A DNA stretch of 64,000 nt from DOZZ01 sp963792655 (GTDB taxonomy: Bacteria; Acidobacteriota; Terriglobia; Bryobacterales; Bryobacteraceae). Where the stretch lies: NCBI GenBank assembly GCA_963792655.1, contig CAWBWU010000009.1:1-64000 (forward strand), read 5' to 3'. The notes under the pieces are model-generated. The model saw only the letters and a program-made list of their open reading frames with translations, was not told where the DNA came from and did not search any database. The translations under genes were made by a program, and so were the position numbers. Shown one piece after another: positions 19,006 through 27,669 of the stretch (position 1 is the first letter of the stretch; each line of letters begins with the position of its first letter).

Positions 19006-20460
19006 ATGGCCAACCAGAAAACCCCCATCACAGTCGCGCACGGAGACGGCATCGGACCCGAAATTATGGACGCGACGCTGCGCATTTTGGAAGCTGGCGG
19101 CGCGCAGCTCGATATCGAAACAATTGAGATCGGGGAGAAGGTTTACCTGGCCGGCAACAGCGCCGGCATTGCGCCGAGCGCCTGGGAATCGCTGCGCCGC
19201 ACAAAGGTGTTTTTGAAAGCGCCGATCACCACGCCGCAGGGTGGCGGCTTCAAGAGTCTGAACGTCACGACACGCAAACGGCTCGGGCTCTACGCCAACG
19301 TGCGGCCGTGCGTTTCGTACCATCCGTTTGTCGATACCAAGCACCCGAAGATGGATGTCGTGATCGTTCGTGAAAACGAAGAAGATCTATACGCGGGCAT
19401 CGAGTATCGCCTGAGTGCCGACGTGATGGAGTGCCTGAAGCTGATCTCGCGGCCCGGCTGCGAAAAGATCGTGCGCTTCGCGTTCGAGTACGCCAAGGGC
19501 AACAACCGCAAGAAGGTCACCTGCTTCACCAAAGACAACATCATGAAGATGACCGATGGTCTCTTCCACAAGGTCTTTGACGAAATTGCGGCCGAGTATC
19601 CGTCGATCGAGAACGAACATTGGATTGTCGACATCGGCGCGGCGAAGCTCGCGGATACGCCCGAAGCTTTCGATGTGATCGTGATGCCGAACCTCTATGG
19701 CGACATTCTGTCGGATGTCGCGGCGCAGATTGCCGGCTCTGTCGGGCTGGCCGGTTCGGCGAATGTCGGCATCCATTGTTCGATGTTCGAAGCCATCCAC
19801 GGCTCAGCTCCGCGTCGTGCCGGGCAGAATCTGGCGAACCCTTCGGGCTTGTTGTTAGGCGGCGTGATGATGCTGGTTCACATCGGCCAGACGGACGCTG
19901 CAGAGAAAGTCCACAACGCATGGCTGCGCGCGATGGAAGATGGCATTCACACCTATGACATCTATGCGGAAGGCGTGAGCAAACAGAAAGTCGGCACGCG
20001 CGAGTTTGCACAGGCCGTCATCGATCGCATGGGCCAGAAGCCCGAGACGTTGAAGGCCGTCAGTTACTCAGCCGCGGCAGCGGAGCGTAAGGAGTGGACC
20101 GCGAACACACACGCGAAGCAGGCCAAAGTGGAACTGGTCGGAGTGGACCTCTACATCGGTTCGAGCGATGTTGATCCCAAAACGCTGGGCGACCGTCTGC
20201 ACGCGATCACGCACAACGGTCTTGAACTGATTGTCATCTCGAATCGCGGCACGGCCGTGTGGCCGAACTATATGTCCGAGACATTCGTCATCGACGCGCA
20301 CCAGTGCCGCTTCGTGAAGCCGAACCAGGCCGCGGTAACGCAAGAGGAGATCATCGCGTTGATGCAGAAGGTCGCTGCCGCAGGTTACGACATCGTCAAA
20401 ACCGAAACGCTGCGCACTTACGACGGCCAGAACGGTTTCACTCCCGCGCAAGGGCAGTAG
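19006..20460 (+). CDS. icd: NADP-dependent isocitrate dehydrogenase, long-tail type
   Basis: The enzyme oxidises isocitrate to 2-oxoglutarate in the TCA cycle. The 484-residue protein has the family signature NLYGDILSDVAAQIAGSVGLAGSA and the substrate-side segment RENEEDLYAG (no single motif runs longer). The length exceeds the E. coli enzyme: about 140 extra C-terminal residues form an additional domain, as in the Thermus type. The start ATG 19006 is followed by a clean dehydrogenase N-terminus (VAHGDGIGPE). purE starts two bases after its stop, so it may head an icd-purE-purK operon. Confidence 0.94.
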   Translation: MANQKTPITVAHGDGIGPEIMDATLRILEAGGAQLDIETIEIGEKVYLAGNSAGIAPSAWESLRRTKVFLKAPITTPQGGGFKSLNVTTRKRLGLYANVRPCVSYHPFVDTKHPKMDVVIVRENEEDLYAGIEYRLSADVMECLKLISRPGCEKIVRFAFEYAKGNNRKKVTCFTKDNIMKMTDGLFHKVFDEIAAEYPSIENEHWIVDIGAAKLADTPEAFDVIVMPNLYGDILSDVAAQIAGSVGLAGSANVGIHCSMFEAIHGSAPRRAGQNLANPSGLLLGGVMMLVHIGQTDAAEKVHNAWLRAMEDGIHTYDIYAEGVSKQKVGTREFAQAVIDRMGQKPETLKAVSYSAAAAERKEWTANTHAKQAKVELVGVDLYIGSSDVDPKTLGDRLHAITHNGLELIVISNRGTAVWPNYMSETFVIDAHQCRFVKPNQAAVTQEEIIALMQKVAAAGYDIVKTETLRTYDGQNGFTPAQGQ

Positions 20461-20462
20461 TG

Positions 20463-20957
20463 ATGTCTGCGTCTCCAAATCCCTTGGTGGCCGTGATCAT
20501 GGGCGGCAAGTCCGACTGGGAAACCATGCGCGCTGCCTGCGATGTGTTGAACGAGTTCGGCATCCACTCACACGCGCGTGTCGTTTCGGCGCACCGCACA
20601 CCGGATGAGATGACCACCTTCGCGAAGGAAGCGGAAGGGCAGGGCATCGAAGTCATCATCGCGGGGGCAGGAGGAGCAGCGCATTTGCCCGGCATGGTTG
20701 CGGCTTACACGCTGCTGCCCGTTTTAGGCGTGCCGGTCGAGAGCAAGGTGCTGCACGGCGTCGATTCGTTGTTATCGATCGTGCAGATGCCGGGCGGTGT
20801 GCCGGTCGCAACTTTCTCGATCGGTCAAGCCGGCGCAAAGAATGCCGCTCTGTTTGCCGTGGCCATTCTTGCGCGTAGCCGTCCAGCGTTGCGCGAGCAG
20901 TTGAAGCACTTTCGCGAAATGCAGCACAATCGCGTGCTCCACGAGAAGCTCGATTGA
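20463..20957 (+). CDS. purE: N5-carboxyaminoimidazole ribonucleotide mutase
   Basis: PurE converts N5-CAIR to CAIR in purine synthesis. From ATG 20463 the protein has 164 residues and shows the class I signatures MGGKSDWETM, VSAHRTPDEM and GAGGAAHLPGM. The ribosome site AAGGGCAG lies in the icd 3' end. Its stop overlaps the purK start (TTGA), indicating translational coupling with its partner. Confidence 0.96.
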   Translation: MSASPNPLVAVIMGGKSDWETMRAACDVLNEFGIHSHARVVSAHRTPDEMTTFAKEAEGQGIEVIIAGAGGAAHLPGMVAAYTLLPVLGVPVESKVLHGVDSLLSIVQMPGGVPVATFSIGQAGAKNAALFAVAILARSRPALREQLKHFREMQHNRVLHEKLD

Positions 20958-22087
20958 AAGAGCGCGTTTACCCGGGCGCCACCATTGGCATCCTCGGCAG
21001 CGGACAACTTGGCCGCATGTTCACCATTGCGGCCCGGCGCATGGGATACCGCGTGCACACTTTGTCGCCCGATGAAGATACTCCTACCGGGCAGGTCGCC
21101 GATCTCGAGATCAACGCGCCGTATGAAGACCTGGATGCAGTGAAGCGCTTCGCCTCGAAGGTGAATGTCGTGACGTTCGAGTTTGAAAATGTCCCGGCAG
21201 CGACAGCGCAGGCAGCAGAGGTTTGCGCGCCGGTACGTCCGCGCGGTGAGGTGCTGCACATCACGCAGAACCGTCTTCGCGAGAAAACGTTCCTGGCGAA
21301 GCATGGCTTCCCGATAACTCGCTTCGAAGCCGTCAATTCGGAAACGGAGCTGCGCCGAGCAGTCGAACGGATGAACGGTGAATGCATCCTGAAGACCGCC
21401 GGATTCGGATATGACGGCAAGGGCCAGGTGCGCATTCACTCGCGAGAAGATACGCACGCCGCGTGGAAGACACTGAAGAGCCGCGAAGCTGTTCTCGAAG
21501 CCACTGTCGATTTCGACATGGAATTTTCGGTGGTGGCGGCGCGCAGCCTTGATGGCGTGTTCGCACACTACGGCGCGATCCGTAACGATCATGTGCACGG
21601 CATTTTGGATGTGTCCTCCGCGCCTGCGCACTTGCCCGACCACCTGGCGGAAGAAGCAGTGGAGATTACGCGCGCGCTGCTCAATCAGTTGAACGTCGTG
21701 GGCGTACTGTGTGTTGAGTTCTTCGTGACGAAGTCAGGCAAACTGCTGATCAACGAACTCGCGCCGCGCCCGCACAACTCGGGGCACCTGACCATCGACT
21801 CCTGCATTACCAGTCAATTCGAGCAGCAATTGCGCGCCGTATGCGGTTTGCCGCTTGGATCGACGGAACGCTATCGCGCGGCCGCGATGGCGAACTTGCT
21901 CGGCGAATTATGGACGACGGGAGAGCCGAATTGGGCCGCGGTCTGCGCACTGCCCGAGGTGAAGTTGCACCTTTACGGCAAGCTCACCCCGCGCGCCGGG
22001 CGCAAGATGGGACACCTCACCGCGACCGCCATGCACCCGCGCGATGCGGACCGGCTAGTACGGGCCGCGCGCGAAGCGTTGCATTAA
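20954..22087 (+). CDS. purK: 5-(carboxyamino)imidazole ribonucleotide synthase
   Basis: PurK is the ATP-grasp ligase that makes N5-CAIR from AIR, ATP and bicarbonate, the step before PurE. The 377-residue product starts at TTG 20954, overlapping the purE stop by four bases. It shows GILGSGQLGRM near residue 11, FEFENVP, KTAGFGYDGKGQ and NELAPRPHNSGH, all diagnostic of the family. This PurEK route agrees with the class I PurE next door. purC lies nearby on the other strand at 23138. Confidence 0.96.
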   Translation: MKERVYPGATIGILGSGQLGRMFTIAARRMGYRVHTLSPDEDTPTGQVADLEINAPYEDLDAVKRFASKVNVVTFEFENVPAATAQAAEVCAPVRPRGEVLHITQNRLREKTFLAKHGFPITRFEAVNSETELRRAVERMNGECILKTAGFGYDGKGQVRIHSREDTHAAWKTLKSREAVLEATVDFDMEFSVVAARSLDGVFAHYGAIRNDHVHGILDVSSAPAHLPDHLAEEAVEITRALLNQLNVVGVLCVEFFVTKSGKLLINELAPRPHNSGHLTIDSCITSQFEQQLRAVCGLPLGSTERYRAAAMANLLGELWTTGEPNWAAVCALPEVKLHLYGKLTPRAGRKMGHLTATAMHPRDADRLVRAAREALH

Positions 22088-22168
22088 GAGAGGCGTGGAA
22101 GGACCGTATTCGCGTGGCCCGGCCGTGCACGCAGATTGCACGAGCCACGACCGTCAGGGAGTGGACGA

Positions 22169-22232
22169 TCAGAGGGGACGAAGAGAGCGCACTGAGCTTT
22201 CGGCTGTGCGCTTCCTCCGGTCGCGCCTCTGA
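22169..22232. repeat. Intergenic palindromic repeat, copy 3 (64 bp, short form)
   Basis: It starts TCAGAGGGGACGAAGAGAGC and ends CGGTCGCGCCTCTGA, with arms like those of the 94-96 bp copies and the middle shortened to AGCTTTCGGCTG. It lies in the first tandem unit. Confidence 0.75.
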
Positions 22233-22359
22233 CGCTGTTTCTGGTAATTGAAAGTTCACTCGGATGTGGTGCATCCCGCTTGCTCACGCGCGCGGCACGT
22301 ATTCGCTTAGCGGTCGTGCACGCGGATTGCACGAGCCACGACCGTCAGGGAGTGGACGA

Positions 22360-22424
22360 TCAGAGGGGACGGAGAGAGCGCACTGAGCTCTCGGCCGTGC
22401 GCTCCCTCGCAGTCGCGCCTCTGA
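22360..22424. repeat. Intergenic palindromic repeat, copy 4 (65 bp, short form)
   Basis: Almost identical to copy 3: TCAGAGGGGACGGAGAGAGC at the left and GCAGTCGCGCCTCTGA at the right, with GAGCTCTCGGCCG between. It lies in the second tandem unit. Confidence 0.75.
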
Positions 22425-22568
22425 CGCTGTTGCGGGTGATTGTGTGCTCGCTCCGGTTGGCGCGGCACGTATTCGCTTAGCGATCGTGCGCGCGGATTGC
22501 ACGACGACACATAGACCCCCGCTTCTCCCTCCCTCTCCGCCGGGAGTAGGCTAGAAGGTGGAGGCAGT

Positions 22569-23135
22569 ATGCAGAAATTACTGGCAGGACTTTTATTTTG
22601 TGCCCTTGCAACTGGCGGCGGGCTGTACGCGCAAGGGCGCGGCGGTTCGCGTGGCAGTGGCGGCGGGCGCGGTTATTCGGGCGGGCAATCGTACTCAGGT
22701 GGCGGTTATCGTGGCGGCAGCAGCTACTCGAACCGTGGCTACAGCGGTAGCAACTACTCAAACCGTGGCTACAGCGGCGGTAACTACTCGAACCGTGGCT
22801 ACAACGGCGGCAATTACTCGGGCCGCGGCTACACCAATAACAACTCGGGACGCGGTTACTACAACGGCGGCCGGGGCTACAGTAACTACAGCTATAACCG
22901 CGGCGGTTACGGCTACGGACGCGGCTATGGTTACGGCCGGGGCTATTATGGGCGCGGCTACTACGGCGGCGGCTGGGGCTTTGGCTTAGGCTTTGGAGGT
23001 TATAGCTATCCGTACTACGGCTACCCGTATTACGGCTACTCCAGCTACTACGATCCCTATTACGCCGATCCCTACTACGACGATTACTACTATTCGAGCC
23101 CTTCCTTCGGGTTCAGCATCGGCGGCGGCTGGTAG
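22569..23135 (+). CDS. Secreted Gly/Tyr/Ser/Asn-rich low-complexity protein
   Basis: The 188-residue product has a signal peptide (about residues 1-22, ending LYAQ) and a body made almost wholly of Gly, Tyr, Ser, Asn and Arg. Residues about 50-85 hold repeats close to YSNRGYSGG; the middle is GYGRGYG-like; the end is PYYGYPYYGY and then YYDPYYADPYYDDYYY before FSIGGGW. A good ribosome site (GGAGGC) precedes ATG 22569. No enzymatic domain is visible. Such composition suits a surface, matrix or phase-separating protein, but function is not known. It ends two bases before the convergent purC stop. Confidence 0.75.
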   Translation: MQKLLAGLLFCALATGGGLYAQGRGGSRGSGGGRGYSGGQSYSGGGYRGGSSYSNRGYSGSNYSNRGYSGGNYSNRGYNGGNYSGRGYTNNNSGRGYYNGGRGYSNYSYNRGGYGYGRGYGYGRGYYGRGYYGGGWGFGLGFGGYSYPYYGYPYYGYSSYYDPYYADPYYDDYYYSSPSFGFSIGGGW

Positions 23136-23137
23136 TC

Positions 23138-24043
23138 TTATAGCCGCTTGCCGGTGAGCAGCGTGTAGGCTTCCTGGTATTTGTGGCTGGTCTTCTCGAT
23201 TACGTCTTGAGGTAAGGCCGGGGCGGGCGGCTGTTTGTTCCAGTCTGTCCGCTCCAGCCAGTCCCGAACGAACTGCTTGTCAAACGAAGGTTGGGCGCCG
23301 CCCGGGCGATACGATTCCGCAGGCCAGAAGCGTGACGAATCCGGCGTCAACACCTCATCCCCCAGCGTCAGCACTCCGTCAACAAATCCAAACTCAAATT
23401 TTGTGTCTGCCAGGATGATCCCGCGCGTTTCGGCGTACGCCGACGCTTTGCGGTAAATGGCAAGCGTCAGATCGCGCAGCTTTTCAGTGAGCTCGTTGCC
23501 GATCTGCGCAGCCACATGCCCGAACGACACGTTTTCATCGTGGCCCGACTCCGCTTTCGTGGCTGGCGTAAACAGCGGTTCAGGAAGCCGTGAGCCGTCT
23601 TGCAATCCGGCTGGCAGCGGGATGTCGCAGACGGTTCCACGTTCGCGGTATTCTTTCCATCCGGAGCCGGCCAGGTAACCACGTGCGACGCACTCGACCG
23701 GGATCATGTCGGCGCGCTTCACTAACATCGACCGTCCCGCGAACTGCTGTGGATCTTCGCGAAAGGGCGAAGGGAAGCGCTCCACTTCAGAACTGATGAA
23801 GTGGGACGGAACCACATCGCGCAGGAAGTCGAACCAGAAGATCGACATTTGCGTGAGCACTTCGCCTTTGCGTGGAATGCCGTTGGGCAGAATGCAATCG
23901 AAGGCGGAGATGCGGTCCGTTGCGACGAACAAGAGTTCGCGCGGTCCCGCTGCATACACGTCGCGGACCTTGCCTCTGGCGATCGGTGCAAGTCCCGCGA
24001 CGCAGGTTTGGGTGAGCGGGCTCAGATGATTAGTCGACAGCAA
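23138..24043 (-). CDS. purC: SAICAR synthetase
   Basis: PurC joins aspartate to CAIR in purine synthesis. The 301-residue protein has the family opening RGKVRDVYAAG, VATDRISAFD and the central PVECVARGYLAGSGWKEY motif. It is longer than the E. coli enzyme and resembles the roughly 300-residue type. The start overlaps the preceding permease gene by 14 bases, so it is the last cistron of the peptidase-thiE-permease operon, separate from purEK on the other strand. Confidence 0.95.
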   Translation of the reverse strand: MLSTNHLSPLTQTCVAGLAPIARGKVRDVYAAGPRELLFVATDRISAFDCILPNGIPRKGEVLTQMSIFWFDFLRDVVPSHFISSEVERFPSPFREDPQQFAGRSMLVKRADMIPVECVARGYLAGSGWKEYRERGTVCDIPLPAGLQDGSRLPEPLFTPATKAESGHDENVSFGHVAAQIGNELTEKLRDLTLAIYRKASAYAETRGIILADTKFEFGFVDGVLTLGDEVLTPDSSRFWPAESYRPGGAQPSFDKQFVRDWLERTDWNKQPPAPALPQDVIEKTSHKYQEAYTLLTGKRL

Positions 24044-25655
24044 TCCCTTGACGGACCTTGCTGTGCTTCCGGCTGTAAAGGAAGTAAATCACCAGGCCAA
24101 TGGCAAGCCAGATAAACAGACGTGCCCAGTTCAGCCAGCCGAGCTTGTACATCATGTAGCCGTTGAAGAGAATGCCCATGATCGGCACAAACGGAACCCA
24201 TGGTGTGCGGAACGGACGCGCGCGATCGGGGTTGGTGCGGCGCAAGACCATGATCGCGATGCAGACGATCACAAACGCGAGCAGGGTTCCGATGTTGACC
24301 ATCTTGCCGATGTCGTCAATGGGAGTCACGCTGCCAACGATCGCGGCGAGCAACCCAACCAGCATCGTGTTTTTGTAGGGCGTGCGAAATTTCGGATGGA
24401 TGCCAGCAAAGAACTTGCTCGGCAGCAAACCATCTTTGGCCATCGCGTAAAGCACGCGCGTTTGACCAAGGAGCATCACCAGCATCACGCTCGTCAGGCC
24501 CGCAAGCGCACCAGCGGTGATGATGTTCGATGCCCACGCCAGATTGCGATCGAGGAACGCGTGCGCGATGGGCGCTTCGATGTTCACTTCCTGCCACGGC
24601 ACCATGCCGGTGAGCACTGCGGCGACTCCAATGTAGAGCAACGTGCAAACAGCAAGCGAAGCGATGATGGCGATGGGCAGATCACGCTGCGGGTTTTTGG
24701 CTTCCTGTGCGGTGGTCGACACAGCGTCAAAGCCGATGTACGCGAAGAAGATGTAGGCCGCTCCGGTGCCGATACCAGAAAGCCCGAACGGTGCGAACGT
24801 CGACCAGTCGTGACCCCAGTTGCCCGCGTGAATGTATTGCGCACCCAGCGCGAGTACGAAGAGCACCACAGCGACTTTCAGAACCACGATGGCCGAGTTG
24901 AACCGAGCGCTCTCCTTGATGCCGATCACCAGGATTGCCGTGATCAACAATGCAATCACGAACGCGGGCAGGTTGAGTCCAATCTCCATCCCAAACAGAT
25001 GTGGCGCATTTAGCAATTCGTGCGCGCGGGTCATCAGGTCGGCGGTTGGCGCGGCTTTGATTTGCGTGAGTTGATCGAGGAACGGTTGGGTACCAGGGGC
25101 GAGATTCGGAAACGATGTCGCCATCTGTTGCCGGGCCACGCCATCGAGCGCTGTTCGCAGGCCGGTCCAGTGATCGTAGGCCAGCCAGAGCGGCATCTTC
25201 AGATTGAAGATGCGCAACAGCTCAATGAAGTGATTCGACCAGCCCGAAGACACTGTGCTGGCGCCCATCGCGTACTCGAGCGTAAGATCCCAGCCGATGA
25301 TCCAGGCGATCAGTTCGCCCAGCGTGGCATAAGCGTATGTGTAAGCGCTGCCCGCGAGCGGAATCATTGCGGCGAACTCGGCGTAGCAGAGGCCGGCGAA
25401 AGCACAGCCCAGGCCGGAGAGAATAAACGACATCATCAAACCGGGTCCGGCATAGTGCGCGCCCAGACCCGACAGCACGAAGATGCCTGCGCCGATTACC
25501 GCGCCGATGCCCAGCGCCGTCAACGAGAAAACACCGAGCGACCGCTTCAGTCCCTCCCCGTTCTCCGCCTTCGCCTCAGCGATGAGAGCATCGATGGGCT
25601 TCTTGATCATGAAGTCCGGCTGGACCGGATTCACGTTCCGTGTGGGTGTACTCAT
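24030..25655 (-). CDS. APC-family amino-acid permease (cationic amino-acid transporter type)
   Basis: The 541-residue membrane protein begins MSTPTRNVNP and has the APC first helix GIGAVIGAGIFVLSG followed by about twelve to fourteen hydrophobic segments. The order and length match the CAT/YhdG-like branch, which imports amino acids by proton symport. A large extracytoplasmic loop lies between the early helices, about residues 160-215. ATG 25655 is chosen because it forms an ATGA overlap with the upstream permease stop; a GTG at 25682 is the alternative. It overlaps purC by 14 bases. Confidence 0.9.
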   Translation of the reverse strand: MSTPTRNVNPVQPDFMIKKPIDALIAEAKAENGEGLKRSLGVFSLTALGIGAVIGAGIFVLSGLGAHYAGPGLMMSFILSGLGCAFAGLCYAEFAAMIPLAGSAYTYAYATLGELIAWIIGWDLTLEYAMGASTVSSGWSNHFIELLRIFNLKMPLWLAYDHWTGLRTALDGVARQQMATSFPNLAPGTQPFLDQLTQIKAAPTADLMTRAHELLNAPHLFGMEIGLNLPAFVIALLITAILVIGIKESARFNSAIVVLKVAVVLFVLALGAQYIHAGNWGHDWSTFAPFGLSGIGTGAAYIFFAYIGFDAVSTTAQEAKNPQRDLPIAIIASLAVCTLLYIGVAAVLTGMVPWQEVNIEAPIAHAFLDRNLAWASNIITAGALAGLTSVMLVMLLGQTRVLYAMAKDGLLPSKFFAGIHPKFRTPYKNTMLVGLLAAIVGSVTPIDDIGKMVNIGTLLAFVIVCIAIMVLRRTNPDRARPFRTPWVPFVPIMGILFNGYMMYKLGWLNWARLFIWLAIGLVIYFLYSRKHSKVRQGIAVD

Positions 25656-27058
25656 GTAAGGGAACTTTCTTTCTTTCTCCACAAATAATAAACCGGTACG
25701 CCAAGTAAAACGATCCCCAGGCCGGGAAATGTGAAGTTGGGTTTATAGAACAGGAGCAGGATTTCTATGATGCCCGCCGCCGCAATGTAGAGCGCGGGAA
25801 GCACGGGATAGCCGAACGCGCGGTACGGACGCGCCATGTCGGGGCGAGTGAAACGCAGCCGGAACAGGCCGGCGATGGTCAACATGTAGAACAGCAGCAC
25901 CGCGAAGATGACGTAGTCGAGCAGGTCGTTATAGCGCCCGCTCAACGTGAGCAGCATGGCCCACACGCATTGGATGCCGAGCGCAAACACGGGCGCCTGC
26001 GAGCGTGGGTTCAGCACGCCCGCGCGTTTGAAGAAGAGTCCGTCCTTCGCCATCGTGTAGTAAACGCGCGCTCCCGCCAGCACCAGACCGTTCGTGCATC
26101 CGAAGGTCGAGATCATGATTGCGGCAGCCATGATCTTCACCGCAATCGGTCCGAACACCACCGCGACAGCAGCAGTGGCGACACGATCTTCCGGCGCGGT
26201 TTTGATCTGATCAAGCGTTAGAACGTTCAGGTATACGAAATTGCAGGCAAGATAAAGCAGCGAAACGATTCCCACGCCAAGGGCGAGCGACAGCGGCAGA
26301 TTCCGGCGCGGGTTGCGGACTTCGCCCGCAGTGAACGTTACGTTGTTCCACGCGTCGGACGAGAAGAGGGAGCCGACCATGGCGACACCAACCAGCCGGA
26401 TCGCATTCATGCCCCAATCGGCATTGCGCCAGAAGTCGGTGAAGTTCGCCGAAACCGCTTGCGGGTTGCGCCCTGCGAGAAAGCCAACGCACACCAGCGC
26501 GAGCAGCGCGAACGTTTTCGCAACGGTGAATGTGTTCTGCACCATGGCACCAGTGCGAATGCCGCGCGTGTTTACAGCCGTCAATAAAGCGATGATGACG
26601 ATCGCCAGTAGTTGCTGCGTCGTAAGGCCAATCTTGCCTGAGCCAATCAGGTAGTTCGACGCGGAGAACCACGGCACGAACACGCCGGTGAATTTCGCAA
26701 AGGCCACCGCAACGGCAGCGATGGTGCCGGTCTGAATGACGAGGAACATCGTCCAGCCAAAAAGAAAACCGCTCAGCGGGCCGAAAGACTCACGCAAGTA
26801 CACGTACTGTCCGCCAGCCTGCGGCATGGCGGCGGCGAGCTCACCATAACTGAGCGCCGCGATCATCGTCAGCACCGCGGTCACAACCCACGTCAGAATC
26901 AAAAGCCCCGGAGAATTCACTTGCCGCGCGATGTCCGCCGAGACGATGAAGATGCCGGAGCCGATCATCGAGCCCATCACGAGCGTTGTGGCGCTGAACA
27001 GCCCCAGGCCTTTGACGAGCCCGGCGTCCGTCTTCAGTTCTGTGTCAGTCGTTGCCAT
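25652..27058 (-). CDS. APC-family amino-acid permease (LAT/amino-acid exchanger type)
   Basis: The 468-residue protein from ATG 27058 begins MATTDTELKTD and has the APC signature TTLVMGSMIGSGIFI in the first helix and about twelve membrane segments. The branch resembles L-type amino-acid transporters and YfnA/SteT-like proteins. A longer in-frame start at 27148 would overlap thiE by over 100 bases and is less likely. It overlaps thiE by 25 bases and the next permease by four (ATGA), so it is firmly in the operon. Confidence 0.9.
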   Translation of the reverse strand: MATTDTELKTDAGLVKGLGLFSATTLVMGSMIGSGIFIVSADIARQVNSPGLLILTWVVTAVLTMIAALSYGELAAAMPQAGGQYVYLRESFGPLSGFLFGWTMFLVIQTGTIAAVAVAFAKFTGVFVPWFSASNYLIGSGKIGLTTQQLLAIVIIALLTAVNTRGIRTGAMVQNTFTVAKTFALLALVCVGFLAGRNPQAVSANFTDFWRNADWGMNAIRLVGVAMVGSLFSSDAWNNVTFTAGEVRNPRRNLPLSLALGVGIVSLLYLACNFVYLNVLTLDQIKTAPEDRVATAAVAVVFGPIAVKIMAAAIMISTFGCTNGLVLAGARVYYTMAKDGLFFKRAGVLNPRSQAPVFALGIQCVWAMLLTLSGRYNDLLDYVIFAVLLFYMLTIAGLFRLRFTRPDMARPYRAFGYPVLPALYIAAAGIIEILLLFYKPNFTFPGLGIVLLGVPVYYLWRKKESSLT

Positions 27059-27669
27059 TCTTCCATCCGTTCCCGAATCGACTGGGCTGTGCACGGCTCG
27101 GCATAGAGCGCGGAGATTATGGCTATAGAGTCGGCGCCGGCTTGCCACGTTTCCTTTGCGTTGTCGAGCGTGATGCCGCCGATGGCTACCAGGGGCTTCT
27201 CTGTCTTGTCCCGCAACGCGGCAAGTGCCGGGATGCCAACAACGGCATCCGGATTCTTCTTAGACTGCGTCGCAAAGACCGGTCCGATTGCCGCATACGT
27301 AATCGATTGCCGCGAAGCGCGCTGCAACTGCTCCGCGTTGTGTGTCGAGTATCCAACGGTGGCTTTGGGGCCAAGTACTTTCCGTACGTCGGCGGGTTCC
27401 AGATCGTCCTGCCCCACGTGCACGCCCGCATCGAGTAGCAATGCAATGTCGGCGCGATCGTTCACGATGAACGCCGCTCCCGCAGCGCGGCAGGCCTGCG
27501 CCACCTGCTGAGCGCTGGTGAACAGCTCACGGGACCAGTGGTCTTTGTGGCGTATTTGCAAAATTTCGGCGCCGCCGTCGAGCAATGCTTTCGCCGCGTC
27601 GACAATGCCGGTCCCTTGCGCATTCAGCGTTGCGACATCCAGGATCGGGTAGACCTTGGGCAACTTCAT
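27034..27669 (-). CDS. thiE: Thiamine-phosphate synthase
   Basis: ThiE couples the thiazole and HMP-pyrophosphate halves of thiamine. The 211-residue TIM barrel has the family elements EILQIRHKD, FIVNDRADIALLL, GVHVGQDDL, GYSTHNAEQ and AIGGI. It is flanked by an S9 peptidase (ATGA overlap at 27666-27669) and a permease (25-base overlap), an unusual place for a thiamine gene. The rest of the thi pathway is not in the window. Confidence 0.94.
   Translation of the reverse strand: MKLPKVYPILDVATLNAQGTGIVDAAKALLDGGAEILQIRHKDHWSRELFTSAQQVAQACRAAGAAFIVNDRADIALLLDAGVHVGQDDLEPADVRKVLGPKATVGYSTHNAEQLQRASRQSITYAAIGPVFATQSKKNPDAVVGIPALAALRDKTEKPLVAIGGITLDNAKETWQAGADSIAIISALYAEPCTAQSIRERMEEWQRLTQN

Larger units (their letters stand above)
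22112..22507. repeat. Tandem intergenic repeat array (about 190-bp and 168-bp periods)
   Basis: A unit beginning GTATTCGC..TCGTGCACGCGGATTGCACGA recurs at about 22113, 22297 and 22468. The first two units continue through ACGACCGTCAGGGAGTGGAC into a 65-bp palindrome; the third is cut off at about 22505. Each unit also contains a small hairpin, clearest at 22314-22334 (TCGTGCA/TGCACGA). There is no coding capacity. The array fills the 481-bp gap between purK and the Gly/Tyr-rich gene. Confidence 0.78.

Noticed and set aside
22112..22507. Possible CRISPR array
   Set aside because: Only two to three repeats of 168-190 bp with internal palindromes, no regular short repeats or spacers and no cas genes nearby.
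22558..22989. 143-residue Ala/Thr/Val-rich ORF overlapping the Gly/Tyr-rich gene
   Set aside because: It is the +1 frame of a repetitive gene; the other frame has a signal peptide and ribosome site.
24030..27058. The two adjacent permeases as a split single gene
   Set aside because: Each has its own APC first-helix signature and full set of helices, and they overlap by a clean ATGA.
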